This document shows, one piece after another, positions 34,292 to 42,155 of a DNA stretch of 64,000 nt. Location of the stretch: assembly GCA_910574285.1 (NCBI GenBank), contig CAJTAL010000019.1, forward strand, positions 1 through 64,000, given 5' to 3'. The position numbers and the translations under genes are program-made. The stretch's first letter is position 1. Each line of letters begins with the position of its first letter. This DNA comes from Lachnospiraceae bacterium (GTDB lineage Bacteria > Bacillota > Clostridia > Lachnospirales > Lachnospiraceae). The notes below the pieces were generated by a model. The model was not told the DNA's origin and searched no databases. It saw only the letters and a list, made by a program, of their open reading frames with translations.

Positions 34292-35197
34292 TTGAAGATA
34301 GCATTTGACGTAGACGTATTGGCAAAGCAGATGAGCATCAATGACATGGTGCATCAGGTAGCGGATTGGGGATATAAATATATCGAACAGTCCCCGCATC
34401 CTCGTATTAATCCGTTCTATAAGCACCCGCTTTTCTCAAGGGAATGCGAGGCGGAATATCGTAAGGCTCTTCAGGAAACCGGTGTGGAGATCTCGTCCTT
34501 CATCGTAGTGTACCGCTGGTCCGGGCCTACGGAGGAACAGAGAAAGATGGCGGTGGCGAACTGGAAGAGAATCGTTGAGATCGCGGTAGATATGGGCGTA
34601 CAGGTGATCAATACAGAGCTTTCCGGCGATCCGAACCAACAGGAGATCTGTAACGGTATGTGGTTCCGTTCTATGGATGAATTGCTTCCGTTGTTCGAGA
34701 AAGAGGGAATCCGTGTGGAGATTCAGTCGCATCCCTGGGACTTCTGCGAATTGAATAACGAGACCTGCGATATGGTGAAGAGCTATCGTTCCGATAACCT
34801 GAAATATGTATACTCTTCCCCGCATGGGTTCTTCTATGACAAAGGTGTAGGCGACGTGCGTTCGATGTTAAGATACGCAGGCGATGATTTGAGCCACGTA
34901 TTATTCGCGGATACCTTTAACCAGACGAAGGACTGCAGATACATCTTGAATCCGCCGTGGCTGAACAGTATGGGAAGAGAAGATGTTTCTATCCATCAGC
35001 ACAACCCTATGGGAGAAGGGGATGTGGATTTCGAAGGAATCTTTGAGACACTGCGAGAGATGGATTTCGCCAACAGACAGTTCAAGGTGGGCGGAGACGC
35101 TATTTCCTGTGTATCTATCTTTGGATATCCGGAACGTATGAATGTAGAAGCGCCGAAAGCAAAGGAGATCATTGAGCGTGAACTGCTGAATCGTTAG
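34292..35197 (+). CDS. iolH: IolH-like sugar phosphate isomerase/epimerase
   Basis: A 301-residue TIM-barrel protein. The segments LKIAFDVDV, EQSPHPRINPFYKHP, YRWSGPTEEQR and VHQHNPMGEGDVDFEGIF resemble IolH, a gene of inositol operons whose exact role is not settled. The TTG at 34292 is chosen as start because it matches the family N-terminus and AAGAAGGGAG lies 8 bases upstream. The ATG at 34232 would add 20 unconserved residues. It is the last gene of the iol group. Its terminator is the hairpin of repeat copy A. Confidence 0.82.
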   Translation: MKIAFDVDVLAKQMSINDMVHQVADWGYKYIEQSPHPRINPFYKHPLFSRECEAEYRKALQETGVEISSFIVVYRWSGPTEEQRKMAVANWKRIVEIAVDMGVQVINTELSGDPNQQEICNGMWFRSMDELLPLFEKEGIRVEIQSHPWDFCELNNETCDMVKSYRSDNLKYVYSSPHGFFYDKGVGDVRSMLRYAGDDLSHVLFADTFNQTKDCRYILNPPWLNSMGREDVSIHQHNPMGEGDVDFEGIFETLREMDFANRQFKVGGDAISCVSIFGYPERMNVEAPKAKEIIERELLNR

Positions 35198-35211
35198 GGA
35201 ATTACATAATT

Positions 35212-35365
35212 TACTGCATGATGATATAAAATGAAGGGACTGCTGTTCTGGTAGAAAAGTAATCTGCCGGGGCAGCAGTTCATTTTTATGTCATAAAACA
35301 GGGAAGGAATCATGAAGAACCCACAGACCATGCTCTTTTCGTGCTCTGGCATTTGATGAATAACG
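35212..35365 (+). repeat. Hairpin repeat, copy A (also iolH terminator)
   Basis: First and longest of four copies. The order is lead TACTGCATGATGATATAAAA, then GGGACTGCTG pairing with CAGCAGTT, an inner CTGGTAGA/TCTGCCGG stem and a T-run. After this comes a conserved 70-80 bp tail containing AAAACAGGGAAGGAA and CACAGACCATGCTCTTTT. Other copies are at 37471, 38764 and 39576. Confidence 0.85.
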
Positions 35366-35720
35366 GTTGGAGCAGAATTGTTTTAGAACATCAAATAGAT
35401 AGAACAAACATTGAAAAATCCATACAACTTTGTTGTATCATTACATTTCAACAAGAATAGCACTGAAAATGTGCAGGATAAACTTAGGAGAATTATTATC
35501 AATGACTGCATGAATATGTGGGAAATTACAGATTGATCTTGTGATTAGATTTAGATTTACTGTTGAATTGAGCGGAAAAAAATGTTAATCTGTACTTGCA
35601 TGGTATCACCATGTGGGAAAGTGCCCATGACAGATCTTTTGGCAGCTTAGTGATTGCATTGTTATGGAAAGCTATACATAAGCGTTTCTTGCCTTTCTCG
35701 ACAAGAGGAACAAGAAGAAA
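35366..35720. other. Intergenic, no gene assigned
   Basis: 355 bp with only short broken frames. It may be worn mobile-element DNA. Confidence 0.4.
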
Positions 35721-35873
35721 TAAAAATGCCTATCCTGTCGGCCAACAGGATAGGCATTGTCCGTAAGGACATTTAGCTTATTTTCGGGGGCATCCACTTT
35801 GAAGTGGGTGCTTTCCTAATTCTTAATATATCATTTCTTTCTGAAAAAATCAATATTCATTTTTAAGAATTAG
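35721..35873 (-). ncRNA. Candidate structured RNA: four consecutive stem-loops
   Basis: Read on the minus strand there is an outer 11-bp stem (35816-35826 with 35863-35873), then a 10-bp stem (35790-35799 with 35802-35811), a short GTCC/GGAC stem (35759-35770) and a 14-bp stem (35725-35738 with 35745-35758). The last is followed by TTTTTAT, as in a terminator. No reading frame is convincing. The CACCCACTT/AAGTGG-type stem resembles the ends of IS200/IS605 elements, so an element end or a guide-type RNA is possible. Confidence 0.35.
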
Positions 35874-36002
35874 CTTTTTAGTATTCCCAGTGACGTTTTG
35901 TAAAGGACTTTTTAATCATATTCACAAAATATTTACATTCATTTCAGGGCAAAAAAATAGAGCCAGGAACCTGTTTTTTAGATTCCTGGCCTACAGTTCT
36001 AT

Positions 36003-36827
36003 TTACACTGTTCTTTCGGATTTCAATTTCTTTACTTCATCAAGAGAAAGTCCAGAAATACTCGCAATTTCTTCCAGTGCATATTTTCCAGCTGCCAACA
36101 TACGAAGTGCAACCTCTTTTAAAGATTCAATTCTCATATCTTCCATAATTTTACACATCTCGCTCACTCCTTTCGGGTTCTCTTTTAGGTACCGGGTTCG
36201 GTTAGCCATCAGTTCAAAATTCATATCATCTGCCTTGGTGCAATTAAAATCGTGCATGAGTTTTCCTATAGCGGAATCCCCACGATATTCACCATTCACA
36301 TAAAGAATATGCTCCCCATCTTCAAAAGATTTACCCGTTGCAAGGTTAATTCTCTCAATCGGATAAACAGCTTCGCCCTGACCATAAAAATCTTTTTCAA
36401 TGATAAAAATTGTATATGTGTCTGGCAATTCTTTAAATTCCTGACCAGAATGGAGATTCTCTATATCCATTACGCTTGAATGATACCTTGCCCTATGTGG
36501 GTCTGCTCCTTTGTCTTGCCTCTGGACTTCCAAATCATATTTTTTTCCGACTGAATCCGTTCCATATGCGTCCAAGCAGATAGAACGTGCTCCAGCCAGC
36601 CTTTTCATATCCTTCTGTGTTTCACAATCAGTAATAATTAAATCCGGTTTATCAGTGATAATGCGTAACACAAATTCAGCCAATGGAATGTTATCCTTGA
36701 AAAGACAATGCATAAAGTCATCATCGATTGGCCTTAACAAACTCAAACGTTGCAAATCTTCTTGATGTTGCTTATCCGTCACCGTCAATCTTCCCACCTG
36801 CTTTCCCTTCTGTTTTCGTATCTCCAT
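36003..36827 (-). CDS. Rpn/PD-(D/E)XK nuclease-family transposase
   Basis: 274 residues of the recombination-promoting nuclease group. The nuclease core is ICLDAYGTDSVGKKYDLEVQ (Asp, then Glu-x-Gln), preceded by PIDDDFMHCLFKD and followed by SVMDIENLHSGQEFKELPD. The C-terminal 40 residues look like a helix-turn-helix (EEIASISGLSLDEVKKLK). Rpn proteins cut DNA and promote RecA-independent recombination. They spread horizontally and are often multicopy. It lies beside the hairpin repeats and a TnpW-type gene. Confidence 0.85.
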   Translation of the reverse strand: MEIRKQKGKQVGRLTVTDKQHQEDLQRLSLLRPIDDDFMHCLFKDNIPLAEFVLRIITDKPDLIITDCETQKDMKRLAGARSICLDAYGTDSVGKKYDLEVQRQDKGADPHRARYHSSVMDIENLHSGQEFKELPDTYTIFIIEKDFYGQGEAVYPIERINLATGKSFEDGEHILYVNGEYRGDSAIGKLMHDFNCTKADDMNFELMANRTRYLKENPKGVSEMCKIMEDMRIESLKEVALRMLAAGKYALEEIASISGLSLDEVKKLKSERTV

Positions 36828-36905
36828 ACTACCATAAACCTCCTGATTTTACAAGCCGGGAGCCAGCGCATTTCTGATTTCCAGCCTGTTTCCGTTATCG
36901 CTTTT

Positions 36906-37088
36906 TCACATCTGCTGTATCTCATTTTTCAGCATACGCTTGATTTTGTCGCTCATGGTTTCCTTGCTGGTCTTGCTGAAATGAACCCTCACAATGTAGG
37001 TAGTCCGGCCAATCTTCTTCACCAGTGCGGGAGCGTCTTTAGCCGGTACTGTGGTGGTAGTGTCCTCTTTAATTTTCTCGCTGCTCAT
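36906..37088 (-). CDS. TnpW-like small transposon protein
   Basis: A 60-residue product whose segment KKIGRTTYIVRVHFSKTSKE, followed by DKIKRMLKNEI, matches the small transposon-encoded TnpW proteins of Clostridia. Function unknown. It lies 20 bp downstream of a DnaC-like fragment on the same strand, as is usual in conjugative transposons, so it is part of a broken element. Confidence 0.7.
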   Translation of the reverse strand: MSSEKIKEDTTTTVPAKDAPALVKKIGRTTYIVRVHFSKTSKETMSDKIKRMLKNEIQQM

Positions 37089-37108
37089 AAATTCTCCTTT
37101 TCATGCAA

Positions 37109-37323
37109 TCAAACTTTGTTATCTTTCCTCACAATCTCCTTCGCCGCCGCTTTGGTCGCCCTAGCTCCTTCCTCCCGGAAATTCTTTCCGGAAAAGAGAA
37201 CCGGCGCACACCGTTCCAGTATGCGGTCATAAATCCTTGCGTGGACAAGGTCTGGCGGGTTCTTGATTTCTTCCAGTTTCCGGTTTGTCGTGACAATCAG
37301 CGGCTTCTTGCTCCGATACTTCT
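37109..37323 (-). pseudogene. DnaC/IstB-like ATPase, C-terminal fragment
   Basis: The minus-strand frame reads KKPLIVTTNRKLEEIKNP, then HARIYDRILERCAPVLFSG and NFREEGARA before a stop. This is the C-terminal part (sensor 1 and arginine-finger region) of the DnaC-like ATPases of integrative elements. The upstream two thirds, with the Walker boxes, are lost at about 37323. Confidence 0.7.
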
Positions 37324-37470
37324 ATTATCGTTTTTACATCTGCTGTATCTCACATTACTGCTTATTTGCCAGCCATCTTGATTTTGTCGCTCCCACAGCT
37401 ACTGCAAAGCTGTGTCCCGTCTATGATTACCTGCCAGTATTTTCCCCTGATACGCATATCTTCAAATATC
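37324..37470. other. Chimeric remnant DNA
   Basis: Contains CATCTGCTGTATCTCA, which also occurs in the tnpW 3' region near 36907, fused to a 25-bp piece (37353-37377) of the 59-bp repeat seen at 22122 and 29359. No gene. Confidence 0.5.
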
Positions 37471-37547
37471 TACTGCATGATGATATAAAATGAAGGGACT
37501 GCTGTTCTGGTAGAAGAGTAATCTGCCGGGACAGCAGTTCCTTTTCT
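37471..37547 (+). repeat. Hairpin repeat, copy B
   Basis: Starts with the same 20-base lead as copy A and keeps the full hairpin and T-run, but lacks the conserved tail. Confidence 0.85.
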
Positions 37548-37668
37548 GTGTTGGGAGAGTCAGATAGGATGCGCTTGAAAAAAAGTAGTTATTTGAGTAT
37601 AATAAAACCGTGGCAGGGGAGAGGATTTGATAATATATTTGCCATACATTTATGCAGAAAGGCGGCGG

Positions 37669-38661
37669 ATGCCGTTGAAAGCAGATACGGTTACAAAGGA
37701 TTATGTAAAAGATGCAGGCGTGTTTGCCGACATTTTCAATTATTATATTTATGGTGGGCAGCAGGTAATCCTGCCGGAGCAGCTTACGGAGCGCGATTCT
37801 ACTAAAATTGCGCTGCCATATGGTGCGGATGGCGCGGTGATTCCTGTCCAGAAATTTCGTGATGTGCAGAAGTTGTATGCTGCAATGACGGATGGAGAGA
37901 TGGAATATGTTCTTTATGGCGCGGAAAATCAGGCGGAGATCCATTATGCTATGGCTGTGAAGAACAATCTCTATGATGCACTGGAATATGCAGGACAGGT
38001 GGAAGAGGCGGCAAAGTCGCATCGGAAGGAAATGAAGCGGAAAAAAGAGCAGGGGAAAACTCCCGCTGAAGAAAGCAGGAAAACACCAAGTAAAGGTGAA
38101 TTTTTAAGCGGGTTTTGGGCGGAGGACAGACTGATACCATCCATTACAGTGACTATATTTTTCGGCTCGGAAGAGTGGAATGGGCCGTTAAGCTTGTTTG
38201 ATATGATGGATGTGTCAGATCCAGATGTACTTGCCTGTATGGACAATTATCATGTGCGGTTAATCGCCCCGGCACAGATGGCTGATGAGGAAATTATGAA
38301 GTTCCAGTCCAGCCTGCGGGAGGTCATGCTGTTCATTAAGTATTCAAAGGACAAAGAGAATTTAAGCAGGGTGCTGGTGACCAATGAAGAGCGTTTCCAG
38401 AAGGTGGAGCGCAGGGCAGCGGATGTGATTGAAGCAATTACAAATTCAGGCATAAAATATGATGAAGAAGACGAGGTGGTTAATGTGTGTCAGGCGATTC
38501 AGGAAATAAGAAAGGAATCCGAACGTGATGGAGAACGGCAGGGCAGACTTATGCAAGCTCAGGAGAGTGCTAAAAAATTATATGAGATGGGACTCGATAC
38601 GGAAAAAATTGCTCAGGCAGTGGGTTATGCTGTGGAAACTGTAAAGGGCTGGCTTGGATAA
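37669..38661 (+). CDS. YhgA/Rpn-family putative nuclease-transposase
   Basis: A 330-residue member of the YhgA-like/Rpn superfamily, unlike the one at 36003. The nuclease core probably lies in EYVLYGAENQAEIHYAMAVK, followed by YDALEYAGQVEE. The C-terminus is a coiled region ending in a helix-turn-helix-like DTEKIAQAVGYAVETVKGWL. ATG at 37669 with GAAAGGCGG upstream is preferred over a TTG at 37627. It lies between hairpin repeat copies B and C. Confidence 0.75.
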   Translation: MPLKADTVTKDYVKDAGVFADIFNYYIYGGQQVILPEQLTERDSTKIALPYGADGAVIPVQKFRDVQKLYAAMTDGEMEYVLYGAENQAEIHYAMAVKNNLYDALEYAGQVEEAAKSHRKEMKRKKEQGKTPAEESRKTPSKGEFLSGFWAEDRLIPSITVTIFFGSEEWNGPLSLFDMMDVSDPDVLACMDNYHVRLIAPAQMADEEIMKFQSSLREVMLFIKYSKDKENLSRVLVTNEERFQKVERRAADVIEAITNSGIKYDEEDEVVNVCQAIQEIRKESERDGERQGRLMQAQESAKKLYEMGLDTEKIAQAVGYAVETVKGWLG

Positions 38662-38763
38662 TGCATCAATGCGATGGCGTGTCTATATTCCTGTTCCGTT
38701 GATCTGAAACCTCCTTATGTTTTATGCCATCATAAGGGAAAGGGGCATGGAAAACACCCAATA

Positions 38764-38865
38764 AAAGTAATCTGCCGGGGCAGCAGTTCCTTTTTATGTA
38801 ATAAAACAGGGAAGGAACCATGAAGAGTCCACAGACCATGCTCTTTTTGTGTGACATTTGATGGA
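38764..38865 (+). repeat. Hairpin repeat, copy C (left arm missing)
   Basis: Begins within the hairpin loop (AAAGTAATCTGCCGGGGCAG) and keeps the T-run and the tail. The left arm is absent. It fills most of the gap after the YhgA-like gene. Confidence 0.8.
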
Positions 38866-38966
38866 TAAGAATGATGGATAAGAAAAAGAATTGTATTGCC
38901 TTTGTCCGCACAACAGTATATGATAAAAGATAAAGAGGATACTACAAGGCAGAAAGGAGTTTTTCT

Positions 38967-39194
38967 ATGGCAAAGTCAGCGAACCTTTATGCACGGATTG
39001 AGCCGGATGTGAAAGAGCAGGCGGAGGCGATCTTGAATGCACTTGGTATTCCAGCCTCAAATGCGATTACGATGTTCTACAAACAGATTATTTTGAAAAA
39101 AGGGATTCCTTTTGATGTAAGGCTGCCGGAACAGCCTTTGGATATCAGCCTGATGACCAGTGAGCAGTTGAATGCAGAGCTGGAGAAAGGATAG
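38967..39194 (+). pseudogene. RelB/DinJ antitoxin, truncated by an in-frame TAG
   Basis: 75 residues with the ribbon-helix-helix of RelB/DinJ (SANLYARIEPDVKEQAEAIL, then ASNAITMFYKQI). After EKG a TAG at 39192-39194 interrupts a frame that continues as ADMKAGRTIPVRP, which looks like the start of the normal toxin-binding tail, then stops. The original residue at the stop was probably tyrosine. DNA binding may survive, but toxin neutralisation should be impaired. AGAAAGGAG lies upstream. Confidence 0.75.
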
Positions 39195-39241
39195 GCGGAT
39201 ATGAAGGCAGGGCGCACGATCCCGGTGCGTCCTTAGACCAG

Positions 39242-39445
39242 ATGCCGGAACGGTTCCGAATGTACGAAAAAGAACCGTGGCACAGTCGTAACCTCCGTAT
39301 TATGCCTGTAGATAATTATATGGTGTTTTACATACCAGACAGCGAGACCAAACTGGTTACGGTCATCCGTGTCATGTATGGCGGCCGGGATGCGGACAGG
39401 CAGTTGAATAAGATGCAGCCAATACGGAAAAGAGTCGAGAAATGA
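39242..39445 (+). pseudogene. RelE/ParE toxin, C-terminal fragment
   Basis: 67 codons: RMYEKEPWHSRNLRIMPVDN, VFYIPDSETK and VIRVMYGGRDADRQL are the last strands of a RelE/ParE-family toxin. The N-terminal 30 to 40 residues are gone, so the toxin is almost certainly inactive. It follows the truncated antitoxin in a different frame, showing that the junction deletion removed both the relB tail and the relE head. Confidence 0.7.
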
Positions 39446-39470
39446 TCATATCAAGGTTCCTGGTGAATTT

Positions 39471-39575
39471 ATTCATACGAGGGAGCAGCGACGCTGTCAG
39501 ACAAGGTATGTAAGACGGTCAATCAATATAATAAGGAACCTGTCTCTTCTGAGGATATGCAGAGACTTCTGGATA
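39471..39575 (+). pseudogene. 105-bp fragment of a tnpB-like gene start
   Basis: Matches 42136-42240, the ribosome binding site and first 28 codons of the TnpB-like gene, at 99 of 105 positions without gaps. The start ATG is ACG here. It is fused directly to hairpin repeat copy D. Confidence 0.85.
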
Positions 39576-39680
39576 GGGACTGCTGTTCTGGTAGAAAAGT
39601 AATCTGCCGGAGCAGCAGTTCCTTTTTATGCCATAAAACAGGGAAGGAACCATGAAGAGTCTGCAGATCATACTTTTTTG
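39576..39680 (+). repeat. Hairpin repeat, copy D
   Basis: Complete hairpin (GGGACTGCTG with CAGCAGTTCC, inner CTGGTAGA with TCTGCCGG), T-run and conserved tail. The left edge is exactly the end of the tnpB fragment. Confidence 0.85.
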
Positions 39681-39689
39681 CATTTACCG

Positions 39690-40343
39690 CTAACGATATC
39701 TTTCAAGCCTGTAGGTTCCCTTTCCGGTTTTGATTACTGCTCCGTCGGCTTCATGCTGATTCAAGATTCTCTGCAGTTGGCGGGCGCTGCAATTTAAGTG
39801 AAATGCGGCCTGCTGCAAACCCTTCAGTTCTCCCTCATTGCACTTATACATCATGTAAGTCAGGACGCGCTGTTTTAAGCTTGCAGGAGCGGCGTCGATG
39901 GTTGTGACAGATTCCATTTTTTGGGCTAAGGATTCACATATCAACTGTAAGAACCGGCAGTTTTCCAGCAGGGCGTCTTTGCTTGTTTCAATAGATAGGG
40001 CAAGGCAGGTCAAATCATCATTTGCTTCGGCATAGACGTTGCTTGTTTGGTGTGAAAAGATTTCCATTTCACCAAGTAAATCATTCTTTTAACTGTTTGC
40101 AAGAGAGTATACTGATCCGTCGTCTCTGATAAAGTAAATACTTAGAGAACCTTGAATTATAATTTGAAATAAGTGTTCTTTCTGTAACGGCGTGGTGACA
40201 AATTCGCCTTTTTCATATTGTGTTACAAATAAATGTGTCTGAAAGTCTCTCATTACAGATTCAAACTTTGTTTGCTTTAAACAGGTCTCAATGATTGTTT
40301 TTTCATATAATCTTTTCATCCGTTTTTTCTCCGAACAGGACAT
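39690..40343 (-). pseudogene. Crp/Fnr-family regulator with one in-frame stop
   Basis: A single reading frame of 217 codons: a cyclic-nucleotide-binding-like domain (residues 30-85, HLFQIIIQGSLSIYFIRDDG), the rest of that domain, then a winged helix-turn-helix (GLQQAAFHLNCSARQLQRIL). The frame is intact except for a TAA at 40089-40091 between ANS and KNDLLGE. A single base change would restore it. It is divergent from the MATE exporter gene 76 bp away and was presumably its regulator. Confidence 0.8.
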
Positions 40344-40419
40344 ATGTCCGAGTTTTTGAACTGATTATAATGTATATTATTAAAAATTACAAGAAGAAAA
40401 TCATGGAGGTTTTAGTTTG

Positions 40420-41742
40420 ATGGCAACGGTATTTGAAGAACAAAACATTTCGAAAGCGATCATGCGTATGGGGCTACCTGCCATGCTTGGTCAGCTCACG
40501 ACGCTGATCTATAACATTGCAGATACTTTTTTTGTCTCTTTGACAAAAGAGCCTGCAATGATCGCCGCGGTTACTCTGTGTACGCCGATTCTTTTGATTA
40601 TTATGTCTATTGCTTCTGTCTTTGGTATGGGCGGAAACAGTGTGATTGCCAGACTCTTAGGGGAGGAGAAAAAGAAAGAAGTAAGAAGTACGTTGAATTT
40701 TTGTCTGTATGCAATGGTGATTGCCGGGATCGTTATTCTGCTCGCAGGATTTCTCTTTATGAAGCCGATAGCAAAAATATCGGGCGCCGACGCGGAGAAC
40801 ATGGCTTATACTTATGATTATTTGAAATATATTTTTACCGGGGCGCCCTTTATTATCCTTTCCAATGGATTAGTTCATCTTTTCCGCTCGCTTGGTTTTA
40901 TAAAGGAAAGTACGATTGGACTGGCTTTGGGAAATTCTGTCAATATCATCTTTGACTTTGTTTTTATCGTATTATTGGGCTGGGGGACGGCTGGCGCCGC
41001 GCTCGCCACATCCTTTGGATTCTTCTGCTCTACGGTCTATTATCTGGCTTGTATGATTCAGGCAAAGAGAAAAGGAAATCCACTGGTATCACTTTCGATT
41101 AAAAATTTTGCGCCGAATAAGAAAATGGTTCGCAGCGTAGTGAGTATCGGAATACCCGGCGCGCTTATTACCGTATTGCTCAGTGTTTCCAATATTGTTC
41201 TCAACAACTTCATCGGAATATATGGTTCCAATGCGGTCGCGTCATATGGAATTGCCTACAAAGTTGATATGGTTCCGATCATGCTGTCGGTTGGTCTTTC
41301 GCAGGGAGTTGCTCCGTTGGTAGGATATTATTACGGTGCGGGGAAAAGGAACCGTATGTCGCAGGCAGTGAAAACGTCGACAATGTACGGAGTTCTTTTG
41401 GGAGCGGTCTTTTTAGTTGTATTTTGGCTATTTGGAGCGAAACTGGCAAGCGTATTTCTCCACGATGAAGCGCTTGTACATCAGGCAGGATATTTTATCA
41501 GTATCCTGGGTCTGTCGGCTCCGATGCTAGGCATTATCAATATGATAACGAGCTATTTCCAGGCATTGGGCTCGGCGGTAAAATCTTTGCTCATTACGAT
41601 CATGAGGAATGTGATATTATTTATACCGGCAGTCGTAATTCTGAATAGTTTGTGGCAATTAGACGGAGTTATTGCCGCGCAGCCGGTTGTAGAGACTGTT
41701 TTGGCGGTTATCTGTATGGTGATGTATGTGAAAGATTGCTAA
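40420..41742 (+). CDS. MATE-family multidrug/metabolite exporter
   Basis: 440 residues with about twelve membrane helices in two related halves, as in cation-coupled MATE transporters of the DinF/NorM type: ADTFFVSLTKEPAMIAAVTL in the first half and SQGVAPLVGYYYGAGKRNRM in the second. Substrate unknown. GGAGG at 40405 serves either an ATG at 40420 or a TTG at 40417. It is divergent from the broken Crp/Fnr regulator, so its control may now be altered. Confidence 0.9.
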   Translation: MATVFEEQNISKAIMRMGLPAMLGQLTTLIYNIADTFFVSLTKEPAMIAAVTLCTPILLIIMSIASVFGMGGNSVIARLLGEEKKKEVRSTLNFCLYAMVIAGIVILLAGFLFMKPIAKISGADAENMAYTYDYLKYIFTGAPFIILSNGLVHLFRSLGFIKESTIGLALGNSVNIIFDFVFIVLLGWGTAGAALATSFGFFCSTVYYLACMIQAKRKGNPLVSLSIKNFAPNKKMVRSVVSIGIPGALITVLLSVSNIVLNNFIGIYGSNAVASYGIAYKVDMVPIMLSVGLSQGVAPLVGYYYGAGKRNRMSQAVKTSTMYGVLLGAVFLVVFWLFGAKLASVFLHDEALVHQAGYFISILGLSAPMLGIINMITSYFQALGSAVKSLLITIMRNVILFIPAVVILNSLWQLDGVIAAQPVVETVLAVICMVMYVKDC

Positions 41743-41806
41743 GTTTGTTGGTTTTTCCGTTGATGAAGTGGAATAAGGCTGGTCAGACAATATAAGAGGC
41801 AAGAAT

Positions 41807-41849
41807 GAGCCGGGAGTCCTAAAAAATGGGTTCCCGGCTCTGTTTTTTT
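41807..41849 (+). terminator. Terminator after the MATE gene
   Basis: GAGCCGGGA/TCCCGGCTC stem followed by a seven-T run. Confidence 0.9.
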
Positions 41850-41922
41850 ACCCTAAGGTGAATTTATGTGAATCAATTACTTTTGAGAATTTCGGACTTT
41901 TTCGTATAAAAACAATAAAAAA

Positions 41923-41954
41923 GCATTACGAAAATGTATAGGTTTTCGTAACGC
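41923..41954. repeat. Inverted repeat upstream of the TnpB-like gene
   Basis: GCATTACGAAAA pairs with TTTTCGTAACGC (one mismatch) around an 8-base loop, in AT-rich DNA 200 bp before the gene. It could be an element end or an operator. The rest of 41850-42155 has no gene, although the TnpB frame is open back to a TTG at 42036. Confidence 0.6.
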
Positions 41955-42155
41955 TGTATCTCATGTAATTTCTAAGTCATTCTAATATACTATCGACAAT
42001 AAGTCAATAAACTTAACCCTCTTTTTTTGTAATCTTTGCCTAAAAATTTTTCCATGGAAATTATTCCGAAAACCTATACTTTTTCAGAATGGCCGATTTT
42101 GCCGGAAAAGCGCGTATTTCAGGGCGTTTCACATCATTCATGCGAGGGAGCAGCG

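Noticed and set aside
37548-37805. Plus-strand 85-codon frame overlapping the YhgA-like gene start
   Set aside because: Different frame from a longer, conserved gene and no family resemblance.
35212-39680. CRISPR array formed by the repeated hairpins
   Set aside because: Copies are 0.7 to 2.3 kb apart, longer than CRISPR repeats, with genes between them, and no cas genes are present.
42036-42155. TnpB-like protein starting at TTG 42036
   Set aside because: The added 40 residues lack family similarity and a binding site, while GAGGGAG is well placed before the ATG at 42156.
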